A stretch of 64,000 nt of DNA, from the NCBI RefSeq assembly GCF_022700675.1, contig NZ_CP062182.1, positions 1 to 64,000 of the forward strand, given 5' to 3'. Both the position numbers and the translations under genes were made by a program. The first letter of the stretch is position 1. The number at the start of each line of letters is the position of its first letter. The DNA comes from Acinetobacter sp. ASP199. GTDB lineage: Bacteria > Pseudomonadota > Gammaproteobacteria > Pseudomonadales > Moraxellaceae. Below, piece by piece: positions 12,601 to 21,163 of the stretch. The notes under the pieces are model-generated. The model saw only the letters and a list, made by a program, of their open reading frames with translations, was not told the DNA's origin and made no database searches.

Positions 12601-12628
12601 AAAGCCTGGAAAACTCCAGGCTTTGTTT
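12601..12628 (+). terminator. Terminator after AdeT-like copy 1
   Basis: A 10-bp stem (AAAGCCTGGA with TCCAGGCTTT) around AAAC, followed by GTTTAT, 18 bases after the stop. Confidence 0.75.
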
Positions 12629-12769
12629 ATGTTAAGGCAGGCAACTTTGCCATTGTCTGTGACTTGAAAATCATTAGAATGAATATCAGTCATGCTATCA
12701 TCTTTCTCATAAAAACAATGATATGCAGCAGTCCTAAGAAAACAAAAACAATTTTTTAAGGAATAAAAT

Positions 12770-13783
12770 ATGAAAATTTGGTTCAAGGCGCTCGCACTCG
12801 GTATAGGCATGGTTGCAGCTTCCAGTGCAGTACAGGCAAAGCAAATCGTCTGTGTATTTGATCTGGTCGGTAAAAATGGCGATGTGTACGCTGTGATGAA
12901 AGATTATCAGCTGGCTGCAAAAAATTGGGGCGCGAATATCGAGCTACGGGTAAATACCAATGAGGCTGTGGTTGCAGAAGATTTTAAAGCTGGAAAATGT
13001 GATGGTATTAGCGTCACGGGAATGCGCGGTCGCCAGTTCAATAATTTTACCGGTTCACTGGATGCGATTGGTGCGATCCCGGATCTGAATCTGGCGGTTA
13101 AAGTGATGCAAGGGCTGGCAAGTAAGACGTTTGCCAAGCATATGGTACAAGGCAAATATGAAGTCGCTGGAGTGATTCCAGTGGGGGATGCTTTCCTGCT
13201 GGTCAATGACCGCAGTATTAATACCGTAGCTAAAGCAGCAGGTAAAAAAATTGCGGTACTTGATTATGACGAAGCGCAAAAAATCATGGTGCAGCAGGTC
13301 GGTGCACAAGCGGTAAGTGCCGATGTCACCAATTTTGGTGCCAAGTTTAACAATGGTCAGGTGGATATCATTGGCGCACCTGCTGCGGTATTTAAACCCT
13401 TAGAGCTGCATAAAGGTCTAGGCAGCAAAGGTGCAATTGTGAATTATCCAATTCTTCAAGTCACGGGTAATATCATCATCCGTCCAGATAGATTCCCGGC
13501 AGGTTTTGGTCAGAAATCACGTGAATGGGTGAAAGGTGAATTGCCACGTGCTTTGGGTATCTTGGGTAAAATGAAAGCTGATATTCCATCTAAATACTGG
13601 ATGGATATTCCAGCAGCAGACAAACCTGGTTATCAAAAAATGATGCGTGAAGCGCGTATTGATCTGACCAAGCGTGGGATTTATGACAAGCGCATGATGA
13701 AACTGTTATGGCAGTTCCGCTGTAAGCAGGACCCAAAAAACTTTGAGTGTGCGCTACAGGATGAAAATTATAAACAATCCTGA
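12770..13783 (+). CDS. Periplasmic putative solute-binding protein, AdeT1/2-like (copy 2)
   Basis: A 337-residue paralogue of the preceding gene, with its own signal peptide (MKIWFKALALGIGMVAASSAVQA) and ribosome binding site (AAGGAAT). Long blocks are nearly identical to copy 1, for example YDEAQKIMVQQVGAQAV, FPAGFGQKSR and KFNNGQVDIIGAPA. The cysteines are conserved. Separate terminators and leaders indicate independent transcription of the two copies. The ligand is unknown; published links of this family to aminoglycoside resistance do not reveal its biochemical role. Confidence 0.8.
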   Translation: MKIWFKALALGIGMVAASSAVQAKQIVCVFDLVGKNGDVYAVMKDYQLAAKNWGANIELRVNTNEAVVAEDFKAGKCDGISVTGMRGRQFNNFTGSLDAIGAIPDLNLAVKVMQGLASKTFAKHMVQGKYEVAGVIPVGDAFLLVNDRSINTVAKAAGKKIAVLDYDEAQKIMVQQVGAQAVSADVTNFGAKFNNGQVDIIGAPAAVFKPLELHKGLGSKGAIVNYPILQVTGNIIIRPDRFPAGFGQKSREWVKGELPRALGILGKMKADIPSKYWMDIPAADKPGYQKMMREARIDLTKRGIYDKRMMKLLWQFRCKQDPKNFECALQDENYKQS

Positions 13784-13899
13784 TAAATTTACTCTGATTA
13801 AGCTTTAATTTACAAAGACTGACCATATATTGAGTATACTATACTTGAAATATGGTCTTTTCTTTTTAAAGATGCCCGAACCGAACAGAGGAATCCATC

Positions 13900-14235
13900 A
13901 TGAATGCTCAAGCACTTGTGCTGACTGACAATGCTGCCAATAAAGTACGCCAATTGCGTGACAGTGAAGGTAACCAAGATCTCATGCTGCGTGTCTATGT
14001 GACGGGTGGCGGCTGTTCAGGTTTCTCTTATGGCTTTAACTTTGCTGAAAGCCAAAATGAAGATGATGCAGAATTTATCAATGGCGATGTGAAAATGCTG
14101 GTCGACTCACTCAGCTATCAGTACCTGGTAGGTTCAGTGGTTGACTATCTGGAAGGTCTGGAAGGTTCACGCTTTGTGGTACAAAACCCGAACGCCACTA
14201 CAACCTGTGGCTGTGGTTCATCTTTCTCTATCTAA
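13900..14235 (+). CDS. erpA: Iron-sulfur cluster insertion protein ErpA
   Basis: An A-type carrier that delivers Fe-S clusters to apoproteins, including those of isoprenoid synthesis. The 111-residue product has the three conserved cysteines: Cys39 in GGGCSGF and Cys103/Cys105 in [10 protein letters not shown]. The longer acidic loop before [20 protein letters not shown] sequence is normal for ErpA. AGAGGA precedes the ATG. It is monocistronic, with a terminator shared with the convergent gene. Confidence 0.95.
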   Translation: MNAQALVLTDNAANKVRQLRDSEGNQDLMLRVYVTGGGCSGFSYGFNFAESQNEDDAEFINGDVKMLVDSLSYQYLVGSVVDYLEGLEGSRFVVQNPNATTTCGCGSSFSI

Positions 14236-14265
14236 ACATACTTCGAGATTTAGACCATAGAAATC

Positions 14266-14294
14266 AAAAAGTCCTCAAAATGAGGACTTTTTTA
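14266..14294. terminator. Bidirectional terminator between erpA and the next gene
   Basis: Stem GTCCTC/GAGGAC flanked by A5 on the left and T6 on the right, so it can end transcripts from both convergent genes. Confidence 0.85.
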
Positions 14295-14310
14295 TGCGCT
14301 ATTTTTATAT

Positions 14311-14676
14311 TTAAGCTTCGAGTTTTGCCGCTTCAAGCAGGTCAAAGATTACAGTCGTTACATCCTGACTAAGCTCACGATTATTAAAAATCTCATAAGC
14401 TGTGATGGTGATATCGGTATCACTTGGTAACAGCTTTTGTTCTTCTTCAATCAGGTCATTGATCGGCAACAAAGTCTGCTTCACTTCTAAATGCAGAATG
14501 TCCTTATAGGCAATATTTTCATCCTCAAGTTCAATCAGCTGCTCATTAAAATAAGGCAAAAGGACAGAATGTAAATAAGGCTGAAGTTCTACAATATCAA
14601 AGATTTCGATATCACGAGTTTCATCAATTGTACTGATATGATCATTGGCTTCAATCAGGATATGGTAATAACTCAT
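14311..14676 (-). CDS. Hypothetical acidic protein
   Basis: I do not recognise the family. I start it at the ATG at 14676 (121 residues, beginning MSYYHILIEANDHIS) because GGAGA lies just upstream. A GTG-started extension to 14718 adds 14 residues with no ribosome binding site. The protein is soluble, with many Asp, Glu and Leu, and no signal peptide. It sits between erpA and the metallopeptidase gene, on the metallopeptidase strand, with a 116-base gap. Confidence 0.75.
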   Translation of the reverse strand: MSYYHILIEANDHISTIDETRDIEIFDIVELQPYLHSVLLPYFNEQLIELEDENIAYKDILHLEVKQTLLPINDLIEEEQKLLPSDTDITITAYEIFNNRELSQDVTTVIFDLLEAAKLEA

Positions 14677-14792
14677 GCCGATCTCCACAGAGGGCTTAGG
14701 TGAATGATAGATCCTCACAATAACATGAAATTACCGGGTATAGTCGTTCAAACAGATAATAAAGACGTAAAATTTATAAGGAATTAAACTGC

Positions 14793-15707
14793 TTAAGACT
14801 TGCGTGTATAGAGCAGAGTCTTGTCTGCCGGGCGTAATTCAAAATTTTCCAGCTTCTGTTCACCCAGTATTGGATACATCAATGCTTCCGGATCCTCATG
14901 ATGCAGTAATCCCAGGGCATGCCCCAGTTCATGTGCCAGCGTCAAGCGCAGATCGTCTTGCGCATCAAACTGATAGACATGAATTTCATCACCCTTAAAA
15001 ACCCCTTTATGGAACTGACGTGGCGGAAAGCGTTGCTGTGCTAGAGTGATATTGTTCTGGTGAGACTGGACACTGCTTTGATAGGCGGAAACCTGGGTGT
15101 TAAAAGCCAGTTGCTGTTGTTGCAGATATTCTGCTTCACGCTGGAAACGTTCTGACTTGAGTTGTAGTTCATTAAATTCCTGTTGCAGCTGCTCACGCTG
15201 ATAGGCAGAGAGTCCCGGCTGATTGCGCCGTTGTAGCAGTTGCTGGAACTGGATTTGTAGCAGATTACGCTGCTCTAACAGGTGACGTTGTTGCTGATCC
15301 AGATGATCTTGTGAAGCTGTCAGGTTTTCTGCCTGACGTTGATATTGGGCTTCATCGCGAAGCAATTTCTGTGTGGTTTGCTTTAATGCGTCATATTCCT
15401 GCTGACGGTGATCATAAATTAGCTTGATACTCAGCTGAGCATTGTCATCATAAACCATCAGGTCATTACGGCCAGTTCCACGATGCCAGATCTCAACCGC
15501 TTCTTGTGCCAGTTGAATCACTTCTTCTCGGGTCAGACCAAAGCCTGGATCGACCTGCTCTACTTTAAAGCGTAGGCGTGTATCAAAAGGGTGGGTAAGA
15601 CGGTCAGATAGAGAATTAAATTTTAGCTGCGGATGAGACTGGGTCTGTAGATGCAGAAAACCTGCAAGTAGCAGTACCACAGCCATGAGCAGATAAAGAA
15701 TACGCAT
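14793..15707 (-). CDS. Membrane-anchored matrixin-type zinc metallopeptidase with long coiled coil
   Basis: A 304-residue protein with an N-terminal hydrophobic segment (residues 1-18, signal or anchor), so it acts outside the cytoplasm. The zinc site HELGHALGLLH is at residues 259-269, followed by a methionine (ALMYP, residue 277) fitting the Met-turn of metzincins. Between the N-terminal part and the catalytic site lies a Gln/Leu/Arg-rich coiled coil of about 110 residues (about 118-225). That insertion splits the catalytic domain, which is unusual for small M10-like peptidases. The substrate is unknown. Confidence 0.78.
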   Translation of the reverse strand: MRILYLLMAVVLLLAGFLHLQTQSHPQLKFNSLSDRLTHPFDTRLRFKVEQVDPGFGLTREEVIQLAQEAVEIWHRGTGRNDLMVYDDNAQLSIKLIYDHRQQEYDALKQTTQKLLRDEAQYQRQAENLTASQDHLDQQQRHLLEQRNLLQIQFQQLLQRRNQPGLSAYQREQLQQEFNELQLKSERFQREAEYLQQQQLAFNTQVSAYQSSVQSHQNNITLAQQRFPPRQFHKGVFKGDEIHVYQFDAQDDLRLTLAHELGHALGLLHHEDPEALMYPILGEQKLENFELRPADKTLLYTRKS

Positions 15708-15775
15708 AGTATTTTAAAATCTTTATTTTTGCTCAATGTAGCGGAAAAATTAAGCAATTCCTAGCGGAATGAAGA

Positions 15776-15807
15776 TAAAAAAAACCGCGCTTTCGCGCGG
15801 TCTTTTT
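15776..15807 (-). terminator. Terminator of dnaK
   Basis: On the minus strand CCGCGC and GCGCGG pair around GAAA, followed by T8. It lies about 20 bases beyond the dnaK stop. Confidence 0.85.
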
Positions 15808-15824
15808 GAGCTTAAGCTGACAAA

Positions 15825-17765
15825 TTATTTTTTGTCATCTTTCACTTCAGTGAACTCAGCATCTACAACGCCGTCGTCCGCTTTTTGTTGTTGACCTTCA
15901 CCGCCCTGGAATGCGTTTGGATCAAAACCTTGCGCACCGCCTTGGCCTTGAGCTGCTTCATACGCACGTTGCGTGATCGGCATGATAATGTTTTGCAGCG
16001 CTTCAGTTTTCGCTTTGATCGCCTCAACATCATTTTCTTTGGTAGACGCTTCTAACTCAGAAACCGCAGTTTCGATTGCAGTTTTTTCGTCAGCAGTCAC
16101 TTGTTCGCCAAGATCTTTCACTGCTTTTTGAGCAGAAGATACAAGCGCATCCGCTTCGTTACGCGCTTTTGCAAGCTCTTCGAATTTACGGTCTTCTTCA
16201 GCATTCGCTTCAGCATCTTTGATCATTGCTTCGATTTCAGCATCAGACAAACCTGAGTTTGCTTTGATCTGGATCGATTGCTCTTTACCAGTGCTCTTGT
16301 CTTTCGCAGATACTTTCAAGATACCATCGGCGTTAATGTCGAACGATACTTCGATTTGTGGCACACCACGTGGAGCAGGTGGGATGTCACCTAACTGGAA
16401 GTTACCCAACAATTTGTTTTGTTGAGCCATTTTACGTTCACCTTGGTAAACCGAAATGTCTACTGCAGGCTGGTTATCAGCAGCTGTAGAGAACACTTGC
16501 GATTTTTTCGCAGGAATCGTGGTGTTTTTCTCGATGATTGGAGTCAACACGCCGCCCATGGTTTCAATACCAAGCGTTAAAGGCGTTACGTCAAGAAGAA
16601 GTACGTCAGTTTTGTCACCAGACAATACTGCCCCTTGAATCGCAGCACCCATTGCTACCGCTTCGTCAGGGTTCACGTCTTTACGTGGCTCACGACCGAA
16701 GAACTCTTGTACTTTCTGTTGTACCAGTGGCATACGAGACTGACCACCCACCAGGATTACGTCAGAGATGTCAGAAGTCGAAAGACCAGCATCTTTAAGC
16801 GCAATACGGCAAGGCTCAATCGTACGGGCAACCAGGTCAGCAACTAAACCTTCAAGTTTTGCACGTGTTACGTTGATCACTAAGTGTTTAGGACCAGTCG
16901 CATCAGCTGTGATGTATGGAAGGTTGATTTCAGTTGCATTAGAAGAAGAAAGTTCAATCTTCGCTTTTTCAGCAGCTTCTTTTAAACGTTGCAGCGCAAG
17001 CGGATCTTGTTTCAAGTTAACGTTTTGCTCTTTCTTGAACTCTTCAACCAGGAATTCAATTAAGGCGTTATCAAAGTCTTCACCACCTAAGAATGTGTCA
17101 CCGTTTGTAGATAACACTTCAATTTGCTGGTCGCCATCAAGGTCAGCGATTTCGATGATTGATACGTCGAAAGTACCACCACCCAAGTCGTATACAGCAA
17201 CTTTACGGTCGCCTTCTTTCTTGTCCATACCGAACGCAAGTGCAGCAGCAGTTGGTTCGTTGATGATACGTTTAACTTCTAAACCTGCAATTTTACCTGC
17301 ATCTTTAGTCGCTTGACGCTGTGCATCGTTGAAGTAAGCAGGAACAGTAATTACCGCTTCAGTCACTGTTTCGCCAAGATAATCTTCAGCTGTTTTTTTC
17401 ATCTTTTTCAAGATTTCAGCAGAGATTTGCTGTGGAGCAAGTTTCTTGTCGTTTACATCTACCCAAGCGTCGCCATTGTCAGCTTTGATGATTTTGTATG
17501 GTACAAGACCGATATCTTTTTGAACTGCTTGGTCTTGGTACTTACGACCGATCAAACGCTTGATCGCGAATAATGTGTTTTTAGGGTTGGTTACCGCTTG
17601 GCGTTTAGCTGATTGACCAACAAGGATCTCGCCATCTTTGTACGCAATAATAGATGGAGTTGTACGTGCGCCTTCAGCGTTTTCGATAACTTTAACTTTG
17701 TCGCCTTCAAGTACTGCAACACATGAGTTTGTAGTACCTAAGTCAATACCAATGATTTTAGCCAT
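15825..17765 (-). CDS. dnaK: Hsp70 chaperone DnaK
   Basis: The cytoplasmic Hsp70 refolds proteins with DnaJ and GrpE and restrains sigma32. The 646-residue protein has the ATPase motif [12 protein letters not shown] at the N-terminus, [14 protein letters not shown], the phosphate loop [11 protein letters not shown], the linker [15 protein letters not shown] and an acidic C-terminal tail ending [14 protein letters not shown]. Its length is typical. It is downstream of grpE on the same strand with a separate sigma32-like promoter. No dnaJ is adjacent, unlike the common dnaK-dnaJ pair. Confidence 0.98.
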   Translation of the reverse strand: MAKIIGIDLGTTNSCVAVLEGDKVKVIENAEGARTTPSIIAYKDGEILVGQSAKRQAVTNPKNTLFAIKRLIGRKYQDQAVQKDIGLVPYKIIKADNGDAWVDVNDKKLAPQQISAEILKKMKKTAEDYLGETVTEAVITVPAYFNDAQRQATKDAGKIAGLEVKRIINEPTAAALAFGMDKKEGDRKVAVYDLGGGTFDVSIIEIADLDGDQQIEVLSTNGDTFLGGEDFDNALIEFLVEEFKKEQNVNLKQDPLALQRLKEAAEKAKIELSSSNATEINLPYITADATGPKHLVINVTRAKLEGLVADLVARTIEPCRIALKDAGLSTSDISDVILVGGQSRMPLVQQKVQEFFGREPRKDVNPDEAVAMGAAIQGAVLSGDKTDVLLLDVTPLTLGIETMGGVLTPIIEKNTTIPAKKSQVFSTAADNQPAVDISVYQGERKMAQQNKLLGNFQLGDIPPAPRGVPQIEVSFDINADGILKVSAKDKSTGKEQSIQIKANSGLSDAEIEAMIKDAEANAEEDRKFEELAKARNEADALVSSAQKAVKDLGEQVTADEKTAIETAVSELEASTKENDVEAIKAKTEALQNIIMPITQRAYEAAQGQGGAQGFDPNAFQGGEGQQQKADDGVVDAEFTEVKDDKK

Positions 17766-17849
17766 TTGGATGTTTCCTCAAAAATTCTTTTATTCCCAGA
17801 TTTTTCCCTTTATCAAAGGGGAAATAAAAAGGGATTTACTTGTTATCCG

Positions 17850-17877
17850 ATATGAGAGCCGTTCAGTTTTTTTCAAG
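17850..17877 (-). promoter_or_regulatory. Sigma32-type heat-shock promoter of dnaK
   Basis: On the minus strand CTTGAAA (17871-17877) and CTCATAT (17850-17856) are separated by 14 bases. This is close to the sigma32 consensus CTTGAAA-N(12-14)-CCCATNT. It lies about 85 bases upstream of the dnaK start. Confidence 0.75.
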
Positions 17878-17921
17878 TAAATTTTTAGAAAAAATTTCAC
17901 AAACTCCCGAATTTATTTAGC

Positions 17922-18464
17922 TTAAGCGCCAACCATGACCATTGCAGGACGTAACAAACGGCCGTTCAGGGCATAACCTTTTTGCAAGACTGTACCGATC
18001 TCATTGGCTTTAGCATCTGGTGCAATACCGACTGCCTGATGGAGTTCAGCATTAAAACCATTCTTGGTATCTACGACGACCACACCAAATTTTTCTAATG
18101 TCGTTAATAAAGATTTCAGCGTCAGTTCGACACCTTCACGTAACGGACTTGGTTCTTCACCCGCAGCAATAATGGCACGCTCCAGGTTGTCTACAGTTTC
18201 TAAGAGCTCTTTAGAGAATTTTTCTAGAACCGTATCTTTATGCTTTTCTGATTCGCGTTGAATACGTTCCACACTTTTTTGTGCTTCGTATACGGCATTT
18301 GCAGTACGTGCTTTTTCAAGTTTTAAATCGCCTTCAAGCTGTGCGATTTGTTCCTGTAAAGACTCAACGGTAACTTCAACTTGTTCAGGTTCAGCTTGAG
18401 CTGCTTGTTGTTCCGTTTGCTCTTGCTCAAGTTCTTGAGCTTGATCGTTTTGCTCAGTCGCCAT
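17922..18464 (-). CDS. grpE: Nucleotide exchange factor GrpE
   Basis: GrpE releases ADP from DnaK. I place the start at the ATG at 18464 (180 residues, beginning MATEQNDQ), which has GGAG eight bases upstream; the longer frame from 18497 lacks a good site. The N-terminal half is a Gln/Glu-rich disordered and coiled-coil region, followed by the long dimer helix and the C-terminal beta domain ending [13 protein letters not shown]. It lies 156 bases upstream of dnaK on the same strand and has its own heat-shock-like promoter. Confidence 0.96.
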   Translation of the reverse strand: MATEQNDQAQELEQEQTEQQAAQAEPEQVEVTVESLQEQIAQLEGDLKLEKARTANAVYEAQKSVERIQRESEKHKDTVLEKFSKELLETVDNLERAIIAAGEEPSPLREGVELTLKSLLTTLEKFGVVVVDTKNGFNAELHQAVGIAPDAKANEIGTVLQKGYALNGRLLRPAMVMVGA

Positions 18465-18577
18465 TGATTTACTCCGTTTAAATGGGTTCTTAAACATGTA
18501 CAGTCCTTCGGTATCAGTGTTAACTGCGTTAATGCTGAACTGCCATGGTTTGGGAAGTTCTTAATTACATAAAGAAG

Positions 18578-18602
18578 TCGGGGCTGGGCTTCAAAATTCA
18601 AG
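18578..18602 (-). promoter_or_regulatory. Possible sigma32-type promoter of grpE
   Basis: On the minus strand CTTGAA (18597-18602), a 13-base spacer and CCCCGA (18578-18583) resemble a sigma32 promoter, though the -10 element is less canonical than that of dnaK. Confidence 0.5.
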
Positions 18603-18806
18603 CGAAATGAGTGATTAATTTTAAGATTTATTGAAAAAGTCCGTGTTTCTCTTATCTCAAACCGGATTTAAATGAGAAAAAATAGATAATTTTTCTGTTT
18701 TTGAGGATGAAACCTCAGGAATTTTAATCAGTTTTGATCTTGATCATGAAATTAAAGATGAAGGATTAAGCACTTAAATTAGTCTTCAGAAAATAGAGTA
18801 TTCATT
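18603..18806. other. Gene-free stretch between grpE and the insertion sequence
   Basis: No complete gene. A plus-strand open frame that ends in TAA at about 18777 (ending FDLDHEIKDEGLST) has protein-like composition but no start codon, so it could be the tail of a decayed gene disturbed by the adjacent insertion sequence. This is weak evidence. Confidence 0.3.
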
Positions 18807-18847
18807 AGATCTCTTGCGAAAGTAAAAACCATCCCCATATAGATTTC

Positions 18848-19246
18848 ATGAGATATCAGAACTTAAACCGTTTTTCAGATTCTGAATTCAAGCGCTTGGT
18901 TGGCGTACCTCGAGCAGTTTTTACCGAAATGGTCGAGGTTTTAGAAAAAGCAGAATCACTCAAAAAGAAATCAGGCCGTCCTCATACTTTAGCTATAGAG
19001 GATCAATTGTTATTAACACTCAATTACTTACGAAATTATAGCACTCAATTGGAGTTAGCAGCACACTATCATATCGCTGAAAGTAATGTGAACCGAACCA
19101 TTAAAAAGGTTGAAGATGCCTTAATGAGATCAAGACGTTTTACTCTGCCAAAACGAAGCCTTACCACAACAGACGAACGCTTTAACTGGGTCATTATTGA
19201 TGCGACAGAATGTTCAATAGAACGCCCGAAAAAAAAATCAGAGTAA
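18848..19246 (+). CDS. IS5-family transposase, N-terminal part (ORF A)
   Basis: The 132-residue frame carries the helix-turn-helix region (about residues 20-95, with LAAHYHIAESNVNRTIKKVE) and the first catalytic Asp in VIIDATECSIERP. It ends at a TAA soon after a run of nine A's (19229-19237). One A fewer would continue straight into the downstream frame as RPKKNQSKFYSGKKKKHTLK. The product therefore needs frameshifting or transcriptional slippage on the A run, or the gene is broken. Confidence 0.85.
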   Translation: MRYQNLNRFSDSEFKRLVGVPRAVFTEMVEVLEKAESLKKKSGRPHTLAIEDQLLLTLNYLRNYSTQLELAAHYHIAESNVNRTIKKVEDALMRSRRFTLPKRSLTTTDERFNWVIIDATECSIERPKKKSE

Positions 19247-19670
19247 GTTCTATAGTGGTAAAAAGAAGAAACATACGCTTAAAGCCCAAGTGATCTACCA
19301 TCCTAAGAGTAAACAAATCATAGGATTAGATATATCGTATGGCAGTCAGCATGACATTAAATTGGCAAGGAAAACGGTTAAGAAATTCAAACATTGTGAA
19401 TATGTTATGACTGATTTAGGGTACTACGGATTAGAGCAAGATGGCTTTAAATTATTGATGCCCATTAAGAAAAAGAAGAATTTTCCTTTATTTGAAGTTG
19501 AGAAAAAGTACAATAAAATGATTGGAAAAATACGCGTTGTGATCGAACACATTAATAGTCAATTGAAAACATTTAGAATCTTAAGTGAACGCTATCGAAA
19601 TAGACGGAAAAGATTCGGTTTACGCATGAACTTAATTGCTGCACTGGTAAACCGAATCAACTTGCAATAA
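19238..19670 (+). CDS. IS5-family transposase, C-terminal part (ORF B)
   Basis: This frame is +1 relative to ORF A. It has the second catalytic Asp (YVMTDLGYYG) and the glutamate-bearing signature VVIEHINSQLKTFRILSERY, which matches the Y-R-E-K-type motif of IS5-family enzymes. Joined to ORF A through the A run, the protein would be about 273 residues, normal for this group. The frame has no good independent start codon or ribosome binding site, which supports production as a fusion. Confidence 0.82.
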
Positions 19671-19692
19671 CAACTTTCGCAAGAGGTCTATT

Positions 19693-20366
19693 AAAATAAT
19701 GTTTTTACTTATAAAAACTGTTGAACCGTATTTTTAGATATAAATAATATTTATCTTTTTTAAAAAATTAGATCAAAAGAACCATGATAGCTTTATCAAC
19801 GGTGACTTGGTTCAGCAGGAGGGAGCTGAGCCTGGTTACAGTGTCTGATTCGTTTTGCCTATTTATAGCTGAGTACCCCAAGACTCAGTTATTTTTTTGC
19901 CTGAATTTCCTGCTGGCTGTTTTTTAGACATAAAAGCGATTAATCACTAAGCAATAAAGTATTTCACAAAAAATGATCAACTCCGTATTATTCATTTCAG
20001 ATTCTATCGCTGTAGTTTCTTCTTATTTTGAAATGTGTTTTTCAAGCTTATCCTCTCTAGATAAGCTTTTTTTTTGCGTAAAATTTAATAATTTTATTCT
20101 CATTTTCCTGTTATCAAATCCTTACAGGAAGGCTCTAAGTGAAATCCTGTATGCATTCAAGGCAATGTTGGCTGAGTAAAGTGCTCAAATCCATCTGCTA
20201 TTTATTTATCTTGAACAGGAAGTTCTTTAAAAGTTTGTTGAGAAGCAAATAAACAAGAAGAAGTTGGTTTAAACATAAGCCTTTATAAATCGCCTAAAGA
20301 AAAATACATCAGAAATTTTATTCTAGAAGAACAATCTAAAATTTATTTCTATTTATAAAGACATTA
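19693..20366. other. AT-rich region without a gene, holding two plus-strand terminator-like hairpins
   Basis: No convincing coding region. Hairpin one, at about 19869-19898, is CTGAGT/ACTCAG followed by a T-rich tract. Hairpin two, at 20044-20075, is AAGCTTATC/GATAAGCTT followed by T7. An open frame ending DLVQQEGAEPGYSV-stop at about 19847 lacks a start and may be a gene remnant cut off by the insertion sequence. The frame at 19973-20179 runs through the second terminator and is unlikely to be a gene. Confidence 0.45.
20044..20075 (+). terminator. Orphan intrinsic terminator
   Basis: A 9-bp perfect stem (AAGCTTATC with GATAAGCTT), 7-base loop and T7 tract on the plus strand, with no plus-strand gene upstream. 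It ends either a small RNA or the transcript of a decayed gene. Confidence 0.7.
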
Positions 20367-20388
20367 AAAAAGCCCGAGATCGGGCTTT
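20367..20388 (-). terminator. Terminator of the Arg/Gln-rich lipoprotein gene
   Basis: Stem AAAGCCCGA/TCGGGCTTT, followed on the minus strand by T6. Confidence 0.8.
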
Positions 20389-20462
20389 GTTATAGATAAA
20401 ATTTATCTGGGTCAGAAACTGTTTTAGGATAGCTTGCAATTATCTAGATCAACCTTGCAATT

Positions 20463-20957
20463 CTAGCGGCGTGAGTCCTGCCAGCGTTTATCACGTTCAT
20501 TACGGTTCTGTTCAGCTTTACGACGTTGCTGTTGTTCAGCTGTCCGGCGACGTGCATCGGCCTGCTGTCCACGTTTTTTACGTTCTGCCTCGGCTCGGTT
20601 TCTAGCCGCCTGGTTGCTGCTGACTTTTTTGCGTTGCTGTTCAATACGCTGGCGTTCCTGCTGACGTCTACGATCCAATTCAATCTGTTTTCTACGTTGA
20701 TCATTCAACTGGCGACGCTGTTGCTCTAGCCGCTGACGTTCCAGTTCAGTTCGGCGACGTTCCTGCTGTAATCGTCGTTGCTGCTCATATTCCCAACGCT
20801 GCCGGTCATAGCGGTTGTCATAACGGTAGTCGCGGTCATAGCGATAGTCATACGCTTTATTATAACGTCCGTCATAGTAATCATCTTCAGGGAATGCGAC
20901 ACAACCTACAGCCAATAAGCTCGTCGCAATTGACACGAATATCAGTTTTCCAGCCAT
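20463..20957 (-). CDS. Arg/Gln-rich coiled-coil lipoprotein
   Basis: A 164-residue protein with a lipoprotein signal (MAGKLIFVSIATSLLAVGC; the lipobox LAVGC predicts lipidation at Cys19). A Tyr/Asp/Arg repeat region follows (YRYDRDYRYDNRYDR, about residues 38-54). The remaining 110 residues are almost all Arg, Gln, Glu and Lys in long helical, coiled-coil-prone runs. I know no function for it. The strongly basic character suggests contact with an acidic partner such as nucleic acid, LPS or peptidoglycan, but this is inference. It is monocistronic. Confidence 0.75.
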   Translation of the reverse strand: MAGKLIFVSIATSLLAVGCVAFPEDDYYDGRYNKAYDYRYDRDYRYDNRYDRQRWEYEQQRRLQQERRRTELERQRLEQQRRQLNDQRRKQIELDRRRQQERQRIEQQRKKVSSNQAARNRAEAERKKRGQQADARRRTAEQQQRRKAEQNRNERDKRWQDSRR

Positions 20958-21163
20958 AGGTGAGCACTCCTTGTTAAGGTCAATCCTACAATTTACGCCT
21001 ATTAGGCAGCTTAAATTGTCAATGACAGGGGGATAAAATCAGATTAGCTTATTGATCTACCTAAATTTGTATGTCGATGTAGGCACTTATATAAGAATAT
21101 GGTCAAAATACACCCTGATCATGTAGAAAATATGAAGAATTAAACGAATAAGGATGCGAAGTA

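Larger units (their letters stand above)
18807..19689 (+). mobile_element. IS5-family insertion sequence, about 883 bp
   Basis: Terminal inverted repeats AGATCTCTTGCGAAAGT (left, from 18807) and AGACCTCTTGCGAAAGT (right, reverse complement, ending 19689) match at 16 of 17 positions. A 3-bp ATT flanks both ends (18804-18806 and 19690-19692). If the element starts one base later, the duplication would read TA. The transposase has an HTH_Tnp_4-like N-terminus and a DDE_Tnp_4-like catalytic part, which places it in the IS5 family, probably the ISL2/IS427-like groups. Nearly intact ends suggest recent insertion. Confidence 0.88.

Noticed and set aside
16768..17316. 182-codon frame antisense to dnaK
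   Set aside because: A codon-bias shadow of a highly expressed gene, a common artefact for dnaK.
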